This document shows positions 54,050 to 62,025 of a DNA stretch of 64,000 nt, one piece after another. The translations under genes and the position numbers were made by a program. The first letter of the stretch is position 1; each line of letters starts with the position of its first letter. The notes beneath the pieces are model-generated. The model worked only from the letters and a program-made list of their open reading frames with translations, was not told the origin of the DNA and ran no database searches. Location: assembly GCA_023390115.1 (NCBI GenBank), contig JAEWDM010000029.1:47194-111193 (forward strand), written 5' to 3'. Source of the DNA: Bacillota bacterium. Lineage in GTDB: Bacteria > Bacillota > Clostridia > Acetivibrionales > DSM-27016.

Positions 54050-54305
54050 CTCATCTTCCTCCAAAATTAACTTTTTAAAATTAAAACAAAACCATGCAAA
54101 CAGCATTTTTATTTAAGGGATTATACCGTGACTAGATTTAACTGCTTCAAAATGGTGGGAAAAATTAGTGGTAATTTTATTATTTCCTGAGTAAACACAA
54201 TTGATAAACCTATTGCCATACATTGGACTTTTATATAAGCTTAACAGGTCACCTCCATAAAATATCAGCTTGCCAACAGGCAACCAGCCGCCAGCCTTTT
54301 TATTA

Positions 54306-54334
54306 ATAATATCATATAATTGACATAAATGCAA
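54306..54334 (-). promoter_or_regulatory. Probable GH5 promoter with a long leader
   Basis: On the minus strand TTGCAT and TATTAT are separated by 17 bases. Transcription from here would give a leader of about 250 nt before the start at 54049. The leader's beginning contains a small hairpin (TTGCC/GGCAA, 54270-54283). No known riboswitch class was recognised in it. Confidence 0.45.
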
Positions 54335-54466
54335 TAAATTAAGCTGCAATTGATGCCAAAAGAGTATTATAAGTCGGAAAATTATTTATTTTATAGAAAA
54401 CCGGAGAAAAATTATATATTTTCACAAATTCTTCATATAAATTGCATAAGGCTGACAAGATATTTA

Positions 54467-54494
54467 TTGACATTTTTTGCATTTATAATAAAAT
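54467..54494 (+). promoter_or_regulatory. Promoter of a candidate small RNA
   Basis: TTGACA and TAAAAT are spaced by 16 bases, in gene-free DNA. The next landmark downstream is a strong terminator hairpin, not a gene. Confidence 0.55.
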
Positions 54495-54500
54495 ATTACT

Positions 54501-54615
54501 GCCGTTATAAAAAATATAGGCAGGTCGCTTTAAGGTCTGTTAAACGGTTTAGTGTACGGAAAAGCCTCCTTTTAGATATATTTCGTATATATAAGAGAAG
54601 GCTTTTCTTTAAATA
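54501..54615 (+). ncRNA. Candidate small RNA ending in a strong terminator
   Basis: Between the promoter at 54467 and a terminator lies about 115 bases. CCGTT (54502-54506) can pair with AACGG (54543-54547). The terminator (54559-54610) is a long stem with GAAAAGCCT / AAGGCTTTTC at its base and a UUCG loop at its tip, then CTTTAAAT. No convincing coding frame with a ribosome binding site fits, so an independent small RNA is inferred. Family not recognised. Confidence 0.45.
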
Positions 54616-54642
54616 ATAGCAGCATTTGTATTTCATAAATTT

Positions 54643-54777
54643 TTATTTTAAAAATTTCATTTTTAATCCTATATGCTGGTTATATTCCTCCTGGCTTATT
54701 TTTCCCTCGTCTTTAAGCTGTGCCAAAAGCTTCAGTATAATTTCACAGCACTTTGTAAGCTCATATTCTATATCCAT
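54643..54777 (-). CDS. 44-aa SHOCT-like small protein
   Basis: A 44-codon gene with GGGTGATG before its ATG. The second half, LKDEGKISQEEYNQHIGLK, has the short-helix pattern of SHOCT-type motifs (L-x-x-L-x-x-x-G-x-I-[ST]-x-E-E-[FY]). Such motifs are often found at the ends of membrane proteins or as tiny stand-alone proteins. It contains a Cys-Cys pair at residues 10-11. Function unknown. Confidence 0.6.
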   Translation of the reverse strand: MDIEYELTKCCEIILKLLAQLKDEGKISQEEYNQHIGLKMKFLK

Positions 54778-54916
54778 AAATTCATCACCCAATATAAGTA
54801 TACATCAAGAATAGTGAAAAAAATGTTGAATTTTGTTGGTAATAAGTGTATTTTAAGTATAAAGTTTCTCGAAAAAGAATATATTTTTCAGGATCTGCTA
54901 CTAAAGACAAATAAAA

Positions 54917-55489
54917 TCATATCTCGTGAGGGTTAAAGCTGAGAGATGCCAGGAGACGTCCGGTATTTCCTTCGAAATTATAAAAAAGAGGCCTGTTCAT
55001 ATTGTCCATAACAAGCAGATATGGATTTCCGCTTCCGGGGATCAAAACAAATATCTCTTTTACAGGGTCTGTGTCATAATCGTTTAGCCATTCGTTTTCT
55101 ACGGTTATGGGATTTTTTAGAGGAATTTTTATTATATACCCCTTGTCTGGCAATGCATTGGCCTTTACATACATCCCTGTTATCCTGATCAGATAGCTTT
55201 TGGCCTCATTTTCTATAAAAGAATTGGAATGGACCTTTTTAATCACCTGGCCTTTGGATATGTCAAATATTTCAATGGTTTTATATGAGGACGGTGAAAA
55301 GCTGGTTAAAAGAGAAAAAGAAGACATATGATATTCTTCAATATAGTTTGAAACAAAAAGGAGTGATCTGTATTTAGTTATGAGTTGTGAATTTTGTGCA
55401 TAGCCGTATATATTAAATCCTACAGACACTGCGAGGATAATACAGATGATAAATTTAAGAGGTTTTTTGCTTATTTCTATAATAATCAT
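54917..55489 (-). CDS. Membrane-anchored hypothetical protein
   Basis: The 190-aa protein has one N-terminal hydrophobic segment (about 11-28, LKFIICIILAVSVGFNIYGYA) and an otherwise soluble, beta-rich external part. No catalytic motif was recognised. The start at 55489 follows GGTGAG. It is isolated: the GH5/SHOCT-like genes are downstream and the cda block runs on the other strand. Confidence 0.6.
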   Translation of the reverse strand: MIIIEISKKPLKFIICIILAVSVGFNIYGYAQNSQLITKYRSLLFVSNYIEEYHMSSFSLLTSFSPSSYKTIEIFDISKGQVIKKVHSNSFIENEAKSYLIRITGMYVKANALPDKGYIIKIPLKNPITVENEWLNDYDTDPVKEIFVLIPGSGNPYLLVMDNMNRPLFYNFEGNTGRLLASLSFNPHEI

Positions 55490-55835
55490 ATATTACTCAC
55501 CAATTTAATTTATGAAGGAGTTCGGCGCTTTATTATATATTTCCCAAATTTTAAAAGCCGGGAACTTTTGGACCCGGGAAATAGTCAAAGCACTTATGTG
55601 TAAATTGCTTTATTAAAAAATATCGAAAATATAACGGAGGTTTGAACAAAAGAGAAGAGCAAGTTATTTCTTGCCTGAGAAGTTACTTCTTGCACTTTCC
55701 TTAAATTATTTTTTGGTATAAAATTAAAATGCAGCCTATTATATATTTAATAACATGCAGATGAATTTAACATTTACGCCTCAGGTGCTTGTTATATATC
55801 TAATCGGTAATTTAACGGACGGATGTGGTGGATAG
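55490..55835. other. Gene-free stretch with repeated dyads
   Basis: About 345 bp with no convincing gene. It holds two tandem copies of AAGTTA(T/C)TTCTTGC (55661-55674 and 55680-55693, 19 bases apart) and short CCGGGAA repeats near 55562 and 55577. A related arrangement occurs in the cdaA leader (56061-56088). Confidence 0.5.
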
Positions 55836-55937
55836 ATGAACAAAAGATTTGTGAGGATTATAGCTCTTGTGACTGTGGTTGTTTTTTTTATAACATCCTT
55901 GGGATTGATAGGACTTAGCTTTTTTATGGAACGGTAG
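55836..55937 (+). CDS. 33-aa single-pass membrane peptide
   Basis: A short gene with GGTGGA before its ATG. The product has a basic N-terminus (NKRFVR), one transmembrane segment (about 8-29) and ends in MER. Its size and shape are like the tiny DUF4044-type membrane proteins of Firmicutes, but I cannot confirm the family. It lies ahead of the cdaA promoter and is probably transcribed separately. Confidence 0.5.
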   Translation: MNKRFVRIIALVTVVVFFITSLGLIGLSFFMER

Positions 55938-55981
55938 GTTACATCCGAATTAAATTTTTATTAACATTATTCAAGAAATAC

Positions 55982-56010
55982 TTACAAACATATAAAAAAC
56001 AGGGTATAAT
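55982..56010 (+). promoter_or_regulatory. Promoter of the cdaA operon
   Basis: TTACAA is followed after exactly 17 bases by a perfect TATAAT. It lies 35 bp before a short leader frame and 136 bp before the cdaA start. Confidence 0.7.
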
Positions 56011-56044
56011 TTTATTAAGGTGGAATACCGTAAGGAGCGGATTT

Positions 56045-56125
56045 ATGCACTTCGCTTTTGGCAAGTTCTTGCTGAAGCGAGTTCTTGCTTTAGCAAACAA
56101 TCAACTGCCTGATTTTTACATTTAA
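56045..56125 (+). CDS. Possible 26-aa leader peptide of cdaA
   Basis: An ATG seven bases after AAGGAG opens 26 codons (start MHFAFGKFLLKRVLALANN) and closes 20 bases before the cdaA start. The ribosome site is better than that of cdaA itself. The frame covers the paired dyads GCAAGTTCTTGC and GCGAGTTCTTGC. It may be translated to control or couple to cdaA, or be fortuitous. Confidence 0.35.
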   Translation: MHFAFGKFLLKRVLALANNQLPDFYI

Positions 56126-56145
56126 GCATGCGAGGGTGTGAGGCT

Positions 56146-57024
56146 TTGAGTGAATTATTTAACCAGTTCAAATTAAATGAGATTGTAAATTTTTTTGCTG
56201 CATATATAGGGTTCAGCGGGCCTATGGATTTAATCAGGGCTATTGTCGATATAAGCATAGTGGCCTATGCTGTGTATACCATAGTGAAGCTGGTAAAGGA
56301 GACAAGGGCGTGGCAGTTGATAAAGGGTATTCTTATTATTCTGGTAATATCATATGTCAGCGGCTTTTTGGGCCTTAGAACCGTTAAGTTTTTATTTGAT
56401 AACTCTATACAGGTAATCAGTATAGCTATTGTGGTTTTGTTTCAGCCGGAGCTGAGAAGGGTGCTCGAACAGCTTGGGCGCAGCAATATCGTCAGCTTTT
56501 TCGGCTTTGATGACGGAAACAATATAATAAAGACTACGGCAGTAATAGAGGAAATTGTTAAGGCAGCGGGAGAAATGTCAAGAACCTCCACCGGTGCAAT
56601 TATTGTTATAGAGAAGGAGACAAAAATAGGTGAGATAATAAACACGGGGACTCAGTTGGATTCAAATGTTTCGGCAGAGCTTCTCATCAATATTTTTACT
56701 CCCAATACACCGCTGCATGACGGGGCGGTAATAATAAGAAACAATAAGATAAAATCCGCCGCGTGCTTTTTGCCTCTGACGGATAATCCCAATCTTAGCA
56801 AGGAGCTTGGCACGAGGCATAGGGCGGCCCTTGGAATAACCGAGGTTTCGGACTCCATTACCGTAGTGGTTTCTGAGGAAACCGGTAAAATTTCCTTTGC
56901 GCTTGCAGGCGGACTGACGAGAAACCTGACTACAGATACCTTGAGAAAAGCTCTTAACAAGAATCTTTTAGAGAGAAATACTCCTAACAAGAAGCTTGCT
57001 TTGTGGAAGGTGAAGCCTAAATGA
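56146..57024 (+). CDS. cdaA: Diadenylate cyclase CdaA
   Basis: CdaA makes the second messenger c-di-AMP from two ATP. The 292-aa protein has three N-terminal membrane helices (about 18-85) and a cytosolic DAC domain (about 95-265) with the catalytic motifs DGAVII and GTRHRAALG. TTG 56146 lies seven bases after GAGGGTG; the ATG at 56128 has no such site. It is followed, with a four-base overlap, by its regulator CdaR, and then by glmM, the usual order. Confidence 0.93.
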   Translation: MSELFNQFKLNEIVNFFAAYIGFSGPMDLIRAIVDISIVAYAVYTIVKLVKETRAWQLIKGILIILVISYVSGFLGLRTVKFLFDNSIQVISIAIVVLFQPELRRVLEQLGRSNIVSFFGFDDGNNIIKTTAVIEEIVKAAGEMSRTSTGAIIVIEKETKIGEIINTGTQLDSNVSAELLINIFTPNTPLHDGAVIIRNNKIKSAACFLPLTDNPNLSKELGTRHRAALGITEVSDSITVVVSEETGKISFALAGGLTRNLTTDTLRKALNKNLLERNTPNKKLALWKVKPK

Positions 57025-58271
57025 ATGAATTATTAAAAAAAGATGTCATTATAAAAATATTATCGGTAGTGTTTGCAATAGTTCTGTGGTTTATTATAAA
57101 TCCCGTCCAGACAAGAACTATCTCTGTTCCCTTGAATGTAAAAAATGAGGATACGCTTAAGGATAAAAATCTCATGCTTAAAAGCAAAAACTACAGTCGT
57201 ACTGTGGAGGTTGTAATAAGGGGAAACAGCGAGAAGATTAAAAATGTGACAAGGGATGATTTCGAGGCTTCTATTGATTTCAGCAAGATAACCTCCGTAT
57301 ACGACACCGAGCTTAAGATTGACGGGCCTAAGTACATAGGCAAGGAGGAAGGTATTATTATAAAGGATATTTTGCAGACCTCCGTAAAGGTTGAGCTGCA
57401 AAGACTTGAAAAGGACGCTTTTGTTGTGGAGGGAGTAATTTCGGGTTCTCCTAAGTCAGGGTATAAGGTTGTATATACCGACCTTTCTCCTAACAGTATT
57501 GTGCTTCAGGGGGCTGATGATTTAATAAAATCTGCGGCTTCAATAAAGACTGTTATAGATGTAAGCAATATAGACAGGGATATAGTGCAGAAAAAGCAGC
57601 CATGCAAGGTATACGATATTAATGGAAAGGAGATTCCCGAGCTGAGTCAGGATCTTTATGTGGATGTAACGGTGCATGTGGGAAAGGAGGTTCCTGTTAC
57701 TGCCGCTATAAAGGGGAGTCCCGCTGTTAACTATGTCATAGGGGAAATAAAAACAACTCCTGAAAAGCTGCTCATAACAGGCTCTCCGGAAGTGCTGTCG
57801 AAGGTAAATGAGCTTAAGACATCACCTATAGATATAGACGGTGCATCAAAAAATGTAGAAGAAGTATCTTCCATAGTGTTTCCGACAGGGGTTAAGCCTA
57901 TAGATACTCAAATAAAGGAAGCGACGGTCAATGTTGAGATACAGCAGTCCTACAGCAAAGAAATCACTGTGCCCAAAAGCGGCATCAGCATAATAAATAA
58001 GCTGGATGACTCATTCGCATATGAAATAAAAGACGACAGCATTACTGTAAAGCTGTGGGGCCCTGAGCTGGTGCTTAATGGAGTAAGTACAGACGGCTTA
58101 AGCCCGTTTATTGACGCCTCCGGCCTTACCGAGGGGGCCCACAGGGCCATGCTGAAGGTCAATCTCCCTTATGATGCGAAGCTGGATAGGGATTATTATG
58201 TTAATATCAGTATAAGCAAAATTGCCGATACAAATGCGGAGGCGGAGCAAAATATTGAAAATACGGAGTAA
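57021..58271 (+). CDS. cdaR: CdaR (YbbR) regulator of diadenylate cyclase
   Basis: The 416-aa protein has one N-terminal membrane helix (about 9-27) and four extracytoplasmic YbbR repeats, seen in the recurring pattern V-P-V-x-V...G. It interacts with CdaA in other Firmicutes. The start overlaps cdaA (ATGA). Confidence 0.9.
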   Translation: MNELLKKDVIIKILSVVFAIVLWFIINPVQTRTISVPLNVKNEDTLKDKNLMLKSKNYSRTVEVVIRGNSEKIKNVTRDDFEASIDFSKITSVYDTELKIDGPKYIGKEEGIIIKDILQTSVKVELQRLEKDAFVVEGVISGSPKSGYKVVYTDLSPNSIVLQGADDLIKSAASIKTVIDVSNIDRDIVQKKQPCKVYDINGKEIPELSQDLYVDVTVHVGKEVPVTAAIKGSPAVNYVIGEIKTTPEKLLITGSPEVLSKVNELKTSPIDIDGASKNVEEVSSIVFPTGVKPIDTQIKEATVNVEIQQSYSKEITVPKSGISIINKLDDSFAYEIKDDSITVKLWGPELVLNGVSTDGLSPFIDASGLTEGAHRAMLKVNLPYDAKLDRDYYVNISISKIADTNAEAEQNIENTE

Positions 58272-58305
58272 GGTATATCAAAGGGCGCGGAGGTAACTGT
58301 TAACT

Positions 58306-59898
58306 GTGAAGTTTATTGTTGGTAATATAAGGCAGTCAATTGGTGATGATGCAGCTTCATTAAAGGCTTTAGCGGCTACAAAGCTTGGGATTTCGACGGG
58401 TGATATCAAAAGCTTCAAAATAGCTAAGGAGTCGGTAGATGCAAGGCACAAGCATAACATAGCCATTGTGTATTCCGTAATTGTGGAAACGGACGCTGTT
58501 TTGCAAGCTCCCAATAGCCGGGATATAAGAATTTTGGAGCAGAAGAAGGAAGAGGCTCCGGTTTATGGAGATAAACGGATGCGTAACAAACCTGTGATAG
58601 TAGGCGCAGGGCCGGCCGGATTATTTGCCGGCCTTGTTTTAGCCCAAAACGGGTATTGTCCTGTGCTTATTGAGCGCGGGGAGTGCGTGGAAAAAAGGAC
58701 TGAAATAGTTTCCCGGTACTGGGAAGGCGGGTACCTCGATACAGAGACCAATGTACAATTCGGAGAGGGGGGCGCCGGTACATTTTCGGACGGGAAGCTC
58801 ACTACCAGAATTAACGACGCAAGATGCGACAGGGTTCTTGAGGAGTTTTATAATTCAGGAGCGGGGGAGGATATCCTCTATAAATCAAAGCCTCATATAG
58901 GCACTGATGTCTTAAAAAGAGTGGTTGCCGACATAAGAAGAAGAATTACCAGCTTTGGAGGAGAGGTCAGATTTAAGGCAAAAATGACATCGTTAAAGGC
59001 TGACGGCACTAAGGTCAGCAGTGTCGTTATTAATGAATGTGAGGATTTGCCCGCCGATATTGTCATACTGGCTATAGGGCACAGTGCAAGGGATACTTAT
59101 GAGGAGCTTTTTAGAAGCGGAATCGATTTTGAGCAAAAGCCTTTTTCTATAGGAGTGAGAATAGAGCACCCTCAGGAGATGATAAACCATGCCCAGTACG
59201 GGAAGGCTGCGTCACATGAAAGGCTTGGAGCGGCTGATTATCAGCTTTTCTATAAAACGGGAGGCCGGACTGTGTACTCCTTTTGCATGTGTCCCGGAGG
59301 GCTGGTGGTTGCGGCGGCCTCAGAGCCTGATTCAATTGTGACAAATGGAATGAGTGAGCTTGCGAGGGATCGGGAAAATGCAAACAGTGCGCTTGTGGTA
59401 TCGGTCGGGCCGGGGGATTTTGGAGGCTCTCATCCTCTTAAGGGGGTGGAATTCCAGCGCCAATGGGAAAGGCTGGCCTTTATCCGGGGAGGCAAAAGCA
59501 ACTCGGCTCCGGTGCAAAGGCTTGAGGATTTTTTGCATGGAAGAAGGGGCAAAAAATGGGGAGCGGTAAGGCCAAGCTATACCGGCAGTGTACAAATGTC
59601 GGACTTGAATTCATGCCTTCCCCAATTTGTAGCCGATCCGATGAAACGCTCCATAGGGTATTTTGACGACAGGCTAAAGGGCTTTGGAATGGGCGATGCG
59701 GTTCTTACGGGTGTTGAAACAAGGACGTCCTCGCCGGTGAGAATACGCAGGAATGAAGCCTTGCAGGCTCCGCGCATGATGGGAATATACCCTGCGGGAG
59801 AAGGAGCGGGGTATGCGGGAGGAATTGTAAGCGCGGCGGTAGACGGCATAAGGGTGGCAGAGCAGATTATGAGGACCTACAGGCCCGTACAGGGATGA
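58306..59898 (+). CDS. FAD-dependent dehydrogenase (COG2509 type)
   Basis: The 530-aa protein has a small alpha/beta N-terminal domain (about 1-75) and an FAD/NAD-binding fold with VIVGAGPAGLFAGLVLAQNG at about residue 98, and the conserved GEGGAGTFSDGKLTTR and YPAGEGAGYAGGI. The reaction is not known. GTG start, 11 bases after GGAGGT. It is inserted between cdaR and glmM in the same direction, a placement seen in clostridia. Confidence 0.85.
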   Translation: MKFIVGNIRQSIGDDAASLKALAATKLGISTGDIKSFKIAKESVDARHKHNIAIVYSVIVETDAVLQAPNSRDIRILEQKKEEAPVYGDKRMRNKPVIVGAGPAGLFAGLVLAQNGYCPVLIERGECVEKRTEIVSRYWEGGYLDTETNVQFGEGGAGTFSDGKLTTRINDARCDRVLEEFYNSGAGEDILYKSKPHIGTDVLKRVVADIRRRITSFGGEVRFKAKMTSLKADGTKVSSVVINECEDLPADIVILAIGHSARDTYEELFRSGIDFEQKPFSIGVRIEHPQEMINHAQYGKAASHERLGAADYQLFYKTGGRTVYSFCMCPGGLVVAAASEPDSIVTNGMSELARDRENANSALVVSVGPGDFGGSHPLKGVEFQRQWERLAFIRGGKSNSAPVQRLEDFLHGRRGKKWGAVRPSYTGSVQMSDLNSCLPQFVADPMKRSIGYFDDRLKGFGMGDAVLTGVETRTSSPVRIRRNEALQAPRMMGIYPAGEGAGYAGGIVSAAVDGIRVAEQIMRTYRPVQG

Positions 59899-59988
59899 TA
59901 GCCGGTACGGGAAATGAATATAATAGCAGTATATGCGAAGATATAACTATTTATCAAAAATATAGAATATACAGGGGGATCAATATAA

Positions 59989-61338
59989 ATGAAAAGGCTT
60001 TTTGGAACGGATGGGGTCAGAGGAGTTGCAAACATAGAATTAACGGCCGAGCTGGCATACAAACTAGGCCGGGCGGGCGCGTACATATTAACCTCGGAAA
60101 TAAAGCATAACGCTAAAATACTTGTGGGGACCGATACAAGACTATCGTGTGATATGCTTGAGTCGGCGCTTGTTGCGGGAATTTGCTCGGTCGGTGCTGA
60201 GGCAATTTGCCTGGGTGTGGTGCCGACCCCCGCTGTGGCATACCTCACAAGGCTGTATAATGCCGATGCCGGGGTGGTGATATCCGCGTCTCATAACCCT
60301 TATGAATTTAACGGTATAAAGTTCTTTGACAGCAAGGGCTATAAGCTGCCCGATGCCACAGAGGATAAAATTGAGGCGGTTATTGCAAACGGCTGTGCGG
60401 AGGTTCCAAAGCCCTCCGGGAAGGAAATAGGCTTTAGAAGCGTTAAGCAAAATGCTCTCGGAGATTATTCGGCATATTTGAAAAGAACTCTTGAGGTTGA
60501 TTTAAAGGGCCTGAAAATTGCAATAGACTGTTCAAACGGAGCCGCATACAGGGTGGCGCCTCAAACGATGGAGGAGCTGGGGGCACAGATCTTTGTGATA
60601 AACAATGCCCCTGACGGCATAAACATAAACAGGGACTGCGGATCGACCCACCTTTCGGGGCTGCAGAGGCTTGTAAGGGAGACAGGAGCCGATATAGGCA
60701 TTGCCTTCGACGGGGATGCCGACCGGATGCTTGCCATAGACGAAAAGGGAAATATTATCGACGGCGACCGTATAATGGCGGTTATAGGACTTGAACTGAA
60801 GAGGAAGGGCAGGCTTGCAAAGGACACAATTGTAGCTACTGTAATGAGCAACCTCGGGTTTGATATAATGGCGAAAAAGGAGGGGCTCAATATAGTAAAG
60901 ACAGGTGTTGGAGACAGGTATGTGCTTGAAGAGATGTTAAGCAGCGGGTATGTGCTTGGGGGAGAGCAGTCGGGGCATATTATTTTTTTAGAGCACAACA
61001 GCACCGGGGACGGACTTCTTACGGCGCTGCAGCTTTTGCAGGTGGTAAAAACCTCCGGCAAAAAGCCTTCGGAGCTTGCGGGGATTATGGAGGTGCTGCC
61101 TCAAGTGCTGAAGAATGCGAGGGTTAGGAACGACAACAAAAGCAAGTACCTGGACGATGAGGTAATAGCGCTTATGTGCAGCAGCCTTGAAAAGGAATTT
61201 CACGGTGAGGGAAGAGTGCTTATAAGGCCGTCGGGCACCGAGCCTTTAGTCAGGGTAATGATAGAGGGAAAGGATCAGAGCTATATAACGAGCAGAGCTG
61301 TTGAGCTTGCGAGGGTTATTGAGGAAAGGCTCGGATAG
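59989..61338 (+). CDS. glmM: Phosphoglucosamine mutase
   Basis: GlmM turns glucosamine-6-phosphate to the 1-phosphate for peptidoglycan. The phosphoserine motif ISASHNPYEFNG, the metal-binding loop DGDADR and the sugar-binding GGEQSGH are all present in 449 aa. GlmM inhibits CdaA in several Firmicutes, which suits the gene order here. Confidence 0.96.
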   Translation: MKRLFGTDGVRGVANIELTAELAYKLGRAGAYILTSEIKHNAKILVGTDTRLSCDMLESALVAGICSVGAEAICLGVVPTPAVAYLTRLYNADAGVVISASHNPYEFNGIKFFDSKGYKLPDATEDKIEAVIANGCAEVPKPSGKEIGFRSVKQNALGDYSAYLKRTLEVDLKGLKIAIDCSNGAAYRVAPQTMEELGAQIFVINNAPDGININRDCGSTHLSGLQRLVRETGADIGIAFDGDADRMLAIDEKGNIIDGDRIMAVIGLELKRKGRLAKDTIVATVMSNLGFDIMAKKEGLNIVKTGVGDRYVLEEMLSSGYVLGGEQSGHIIFLEHNSTGDGLLTALQLLQVVKTSGKKPSELAGIMEVLPQVLKNARVRNDNKSKYLDDEVIALMCSSLEKEFHGEGRVLIRPSGTEPLVRVMIEGKDQSYITSRAVELARVIEERLG

Positions 61339-61366
61339 GCAGGCTTTTCATATGCTGCAAATATGT

Positions 61367-61396
61367 TTGACAATTCGCTAATGTTATGAATATACT
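61367..61396 (+). promoter_or_regulatory. Promoter of the glmS ribozyme-glmS unit
   Basis: TTGACA and TATACT are separated by 18 bases, 29 bp after glmM ends. The stretch from here to the ribozyme (61397-61519) shows no gene. Confidence 0.6.
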
Positions 61397-61519
61397 TAAC
61401 TAGGCGGATATTTTTAATGCCATTCGCCATATCTTTGTGGAGGGAGGTAATTTTAAAAGCAGGGTTGATATGGGTGCCGTGAGAGGAGGGGCAGAATTTT
61501 AGCAAAGGCATCGTAAAAA

Positions 61520-61670
61520 GCGCCAGAACGAGGCATGAGGCTTCGTTGACGAGGAGAAGGAGGCTGCTTAAAAAGCAGGTTATCGAAATTTCGGCGGAAA
61601 CCTTCCGGCTGATCACAGTCGCAGGAACCTTGCAAAAACTGCGGGCAACCGCATAACAAACCGGGTTCTT
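61520..61670 (+). ncRNA. glmS self-cleaving ribozyme (GlcN6P riboswitch)
   Basis: The core of the class is present in order: GCGCCAGAAC at the 5' cleavage site, GTTGACGAGGAG, TTATCGAAATTTCGGCGG, and CCGGCTGATCACAG. The predicted cut falls between A61519 and G61520. On binding glucosamine-6-phosphate the RNA cleaves itself, which destabilises the downstream glmS mRNA and closes a feedback loop. The 3' border is estimated from the last paired element. Confidence 0.93.
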
Positions 61671-62025
61671 AAGTGATTTAATCCTGTCTTGTTTATTTCA
61701 AAAATTCAAACCTTATTTTATATGGCAAGGCTTTAATTCAATAGCCTTAATTCGGGTTTGTCTTCTATGTTCCTGACGGCCACAGCGTGTCCCGTTGGCA
61801 TATTACAGCTAGTCCGATGCTTTCGCTGGATTTCAAGGAGATATGATGTCCTGCTTGTTCTGCGGGCTTTTATGCCTTGTGCTCTTGAGGGAAACATGCT
61901 TTCGGGCGAATAGTGTCTGTAAAATAAGGTCCTTTTAAAACCGTAGAAGCGAGAATATTATTTCTTGTCATTTTTAAGCTGTCTTAAGCGTTCATAAAAC
62001 TAAAATATAAGGAGAGGTCTAAGCT
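61671..62025 (+). other. Long spacer between glmS ribozyme and glmS
   Basis: The ribozyme is usually much nearer to glmS; here about 355 nt separate them. The spacer contains one short frame with a good ribosome site (61846) and otherwise no recognisable element. Confidence 0.5.
61846..61938 (+). CDS. Possible 30-aa Cys-rich small ORF in the glmS leader
   Basis: ATG 61846 follows AAGGAG by five bases. The 30 residues include five cysteines (MSCLFCGLLC at the start) and a hydrophobic first half. It could be a leader peptide within the post-ribozyme mRNA or a chance frame. Confidence 0.3.
   Translation: MSCLFCGLLCLVLLRETCFRANSVCKIRSF

Noticed and set aside
54113..54349. A 78-codon frame, or a c-di-GMP (GEMM) riboswitch, in the GH5 leader
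   Set aside because: The frame has no good ribosome site. A GGCTGG...TTGCC stretch recalls one GEMM stem, but the conserved aptamer core sequences are missing.
54350..54616. An 88-codon frame on the plus strand
   Set aside because: It runs through a promoter and straight across a strong terminator hairpin and has no ribosome binding site.
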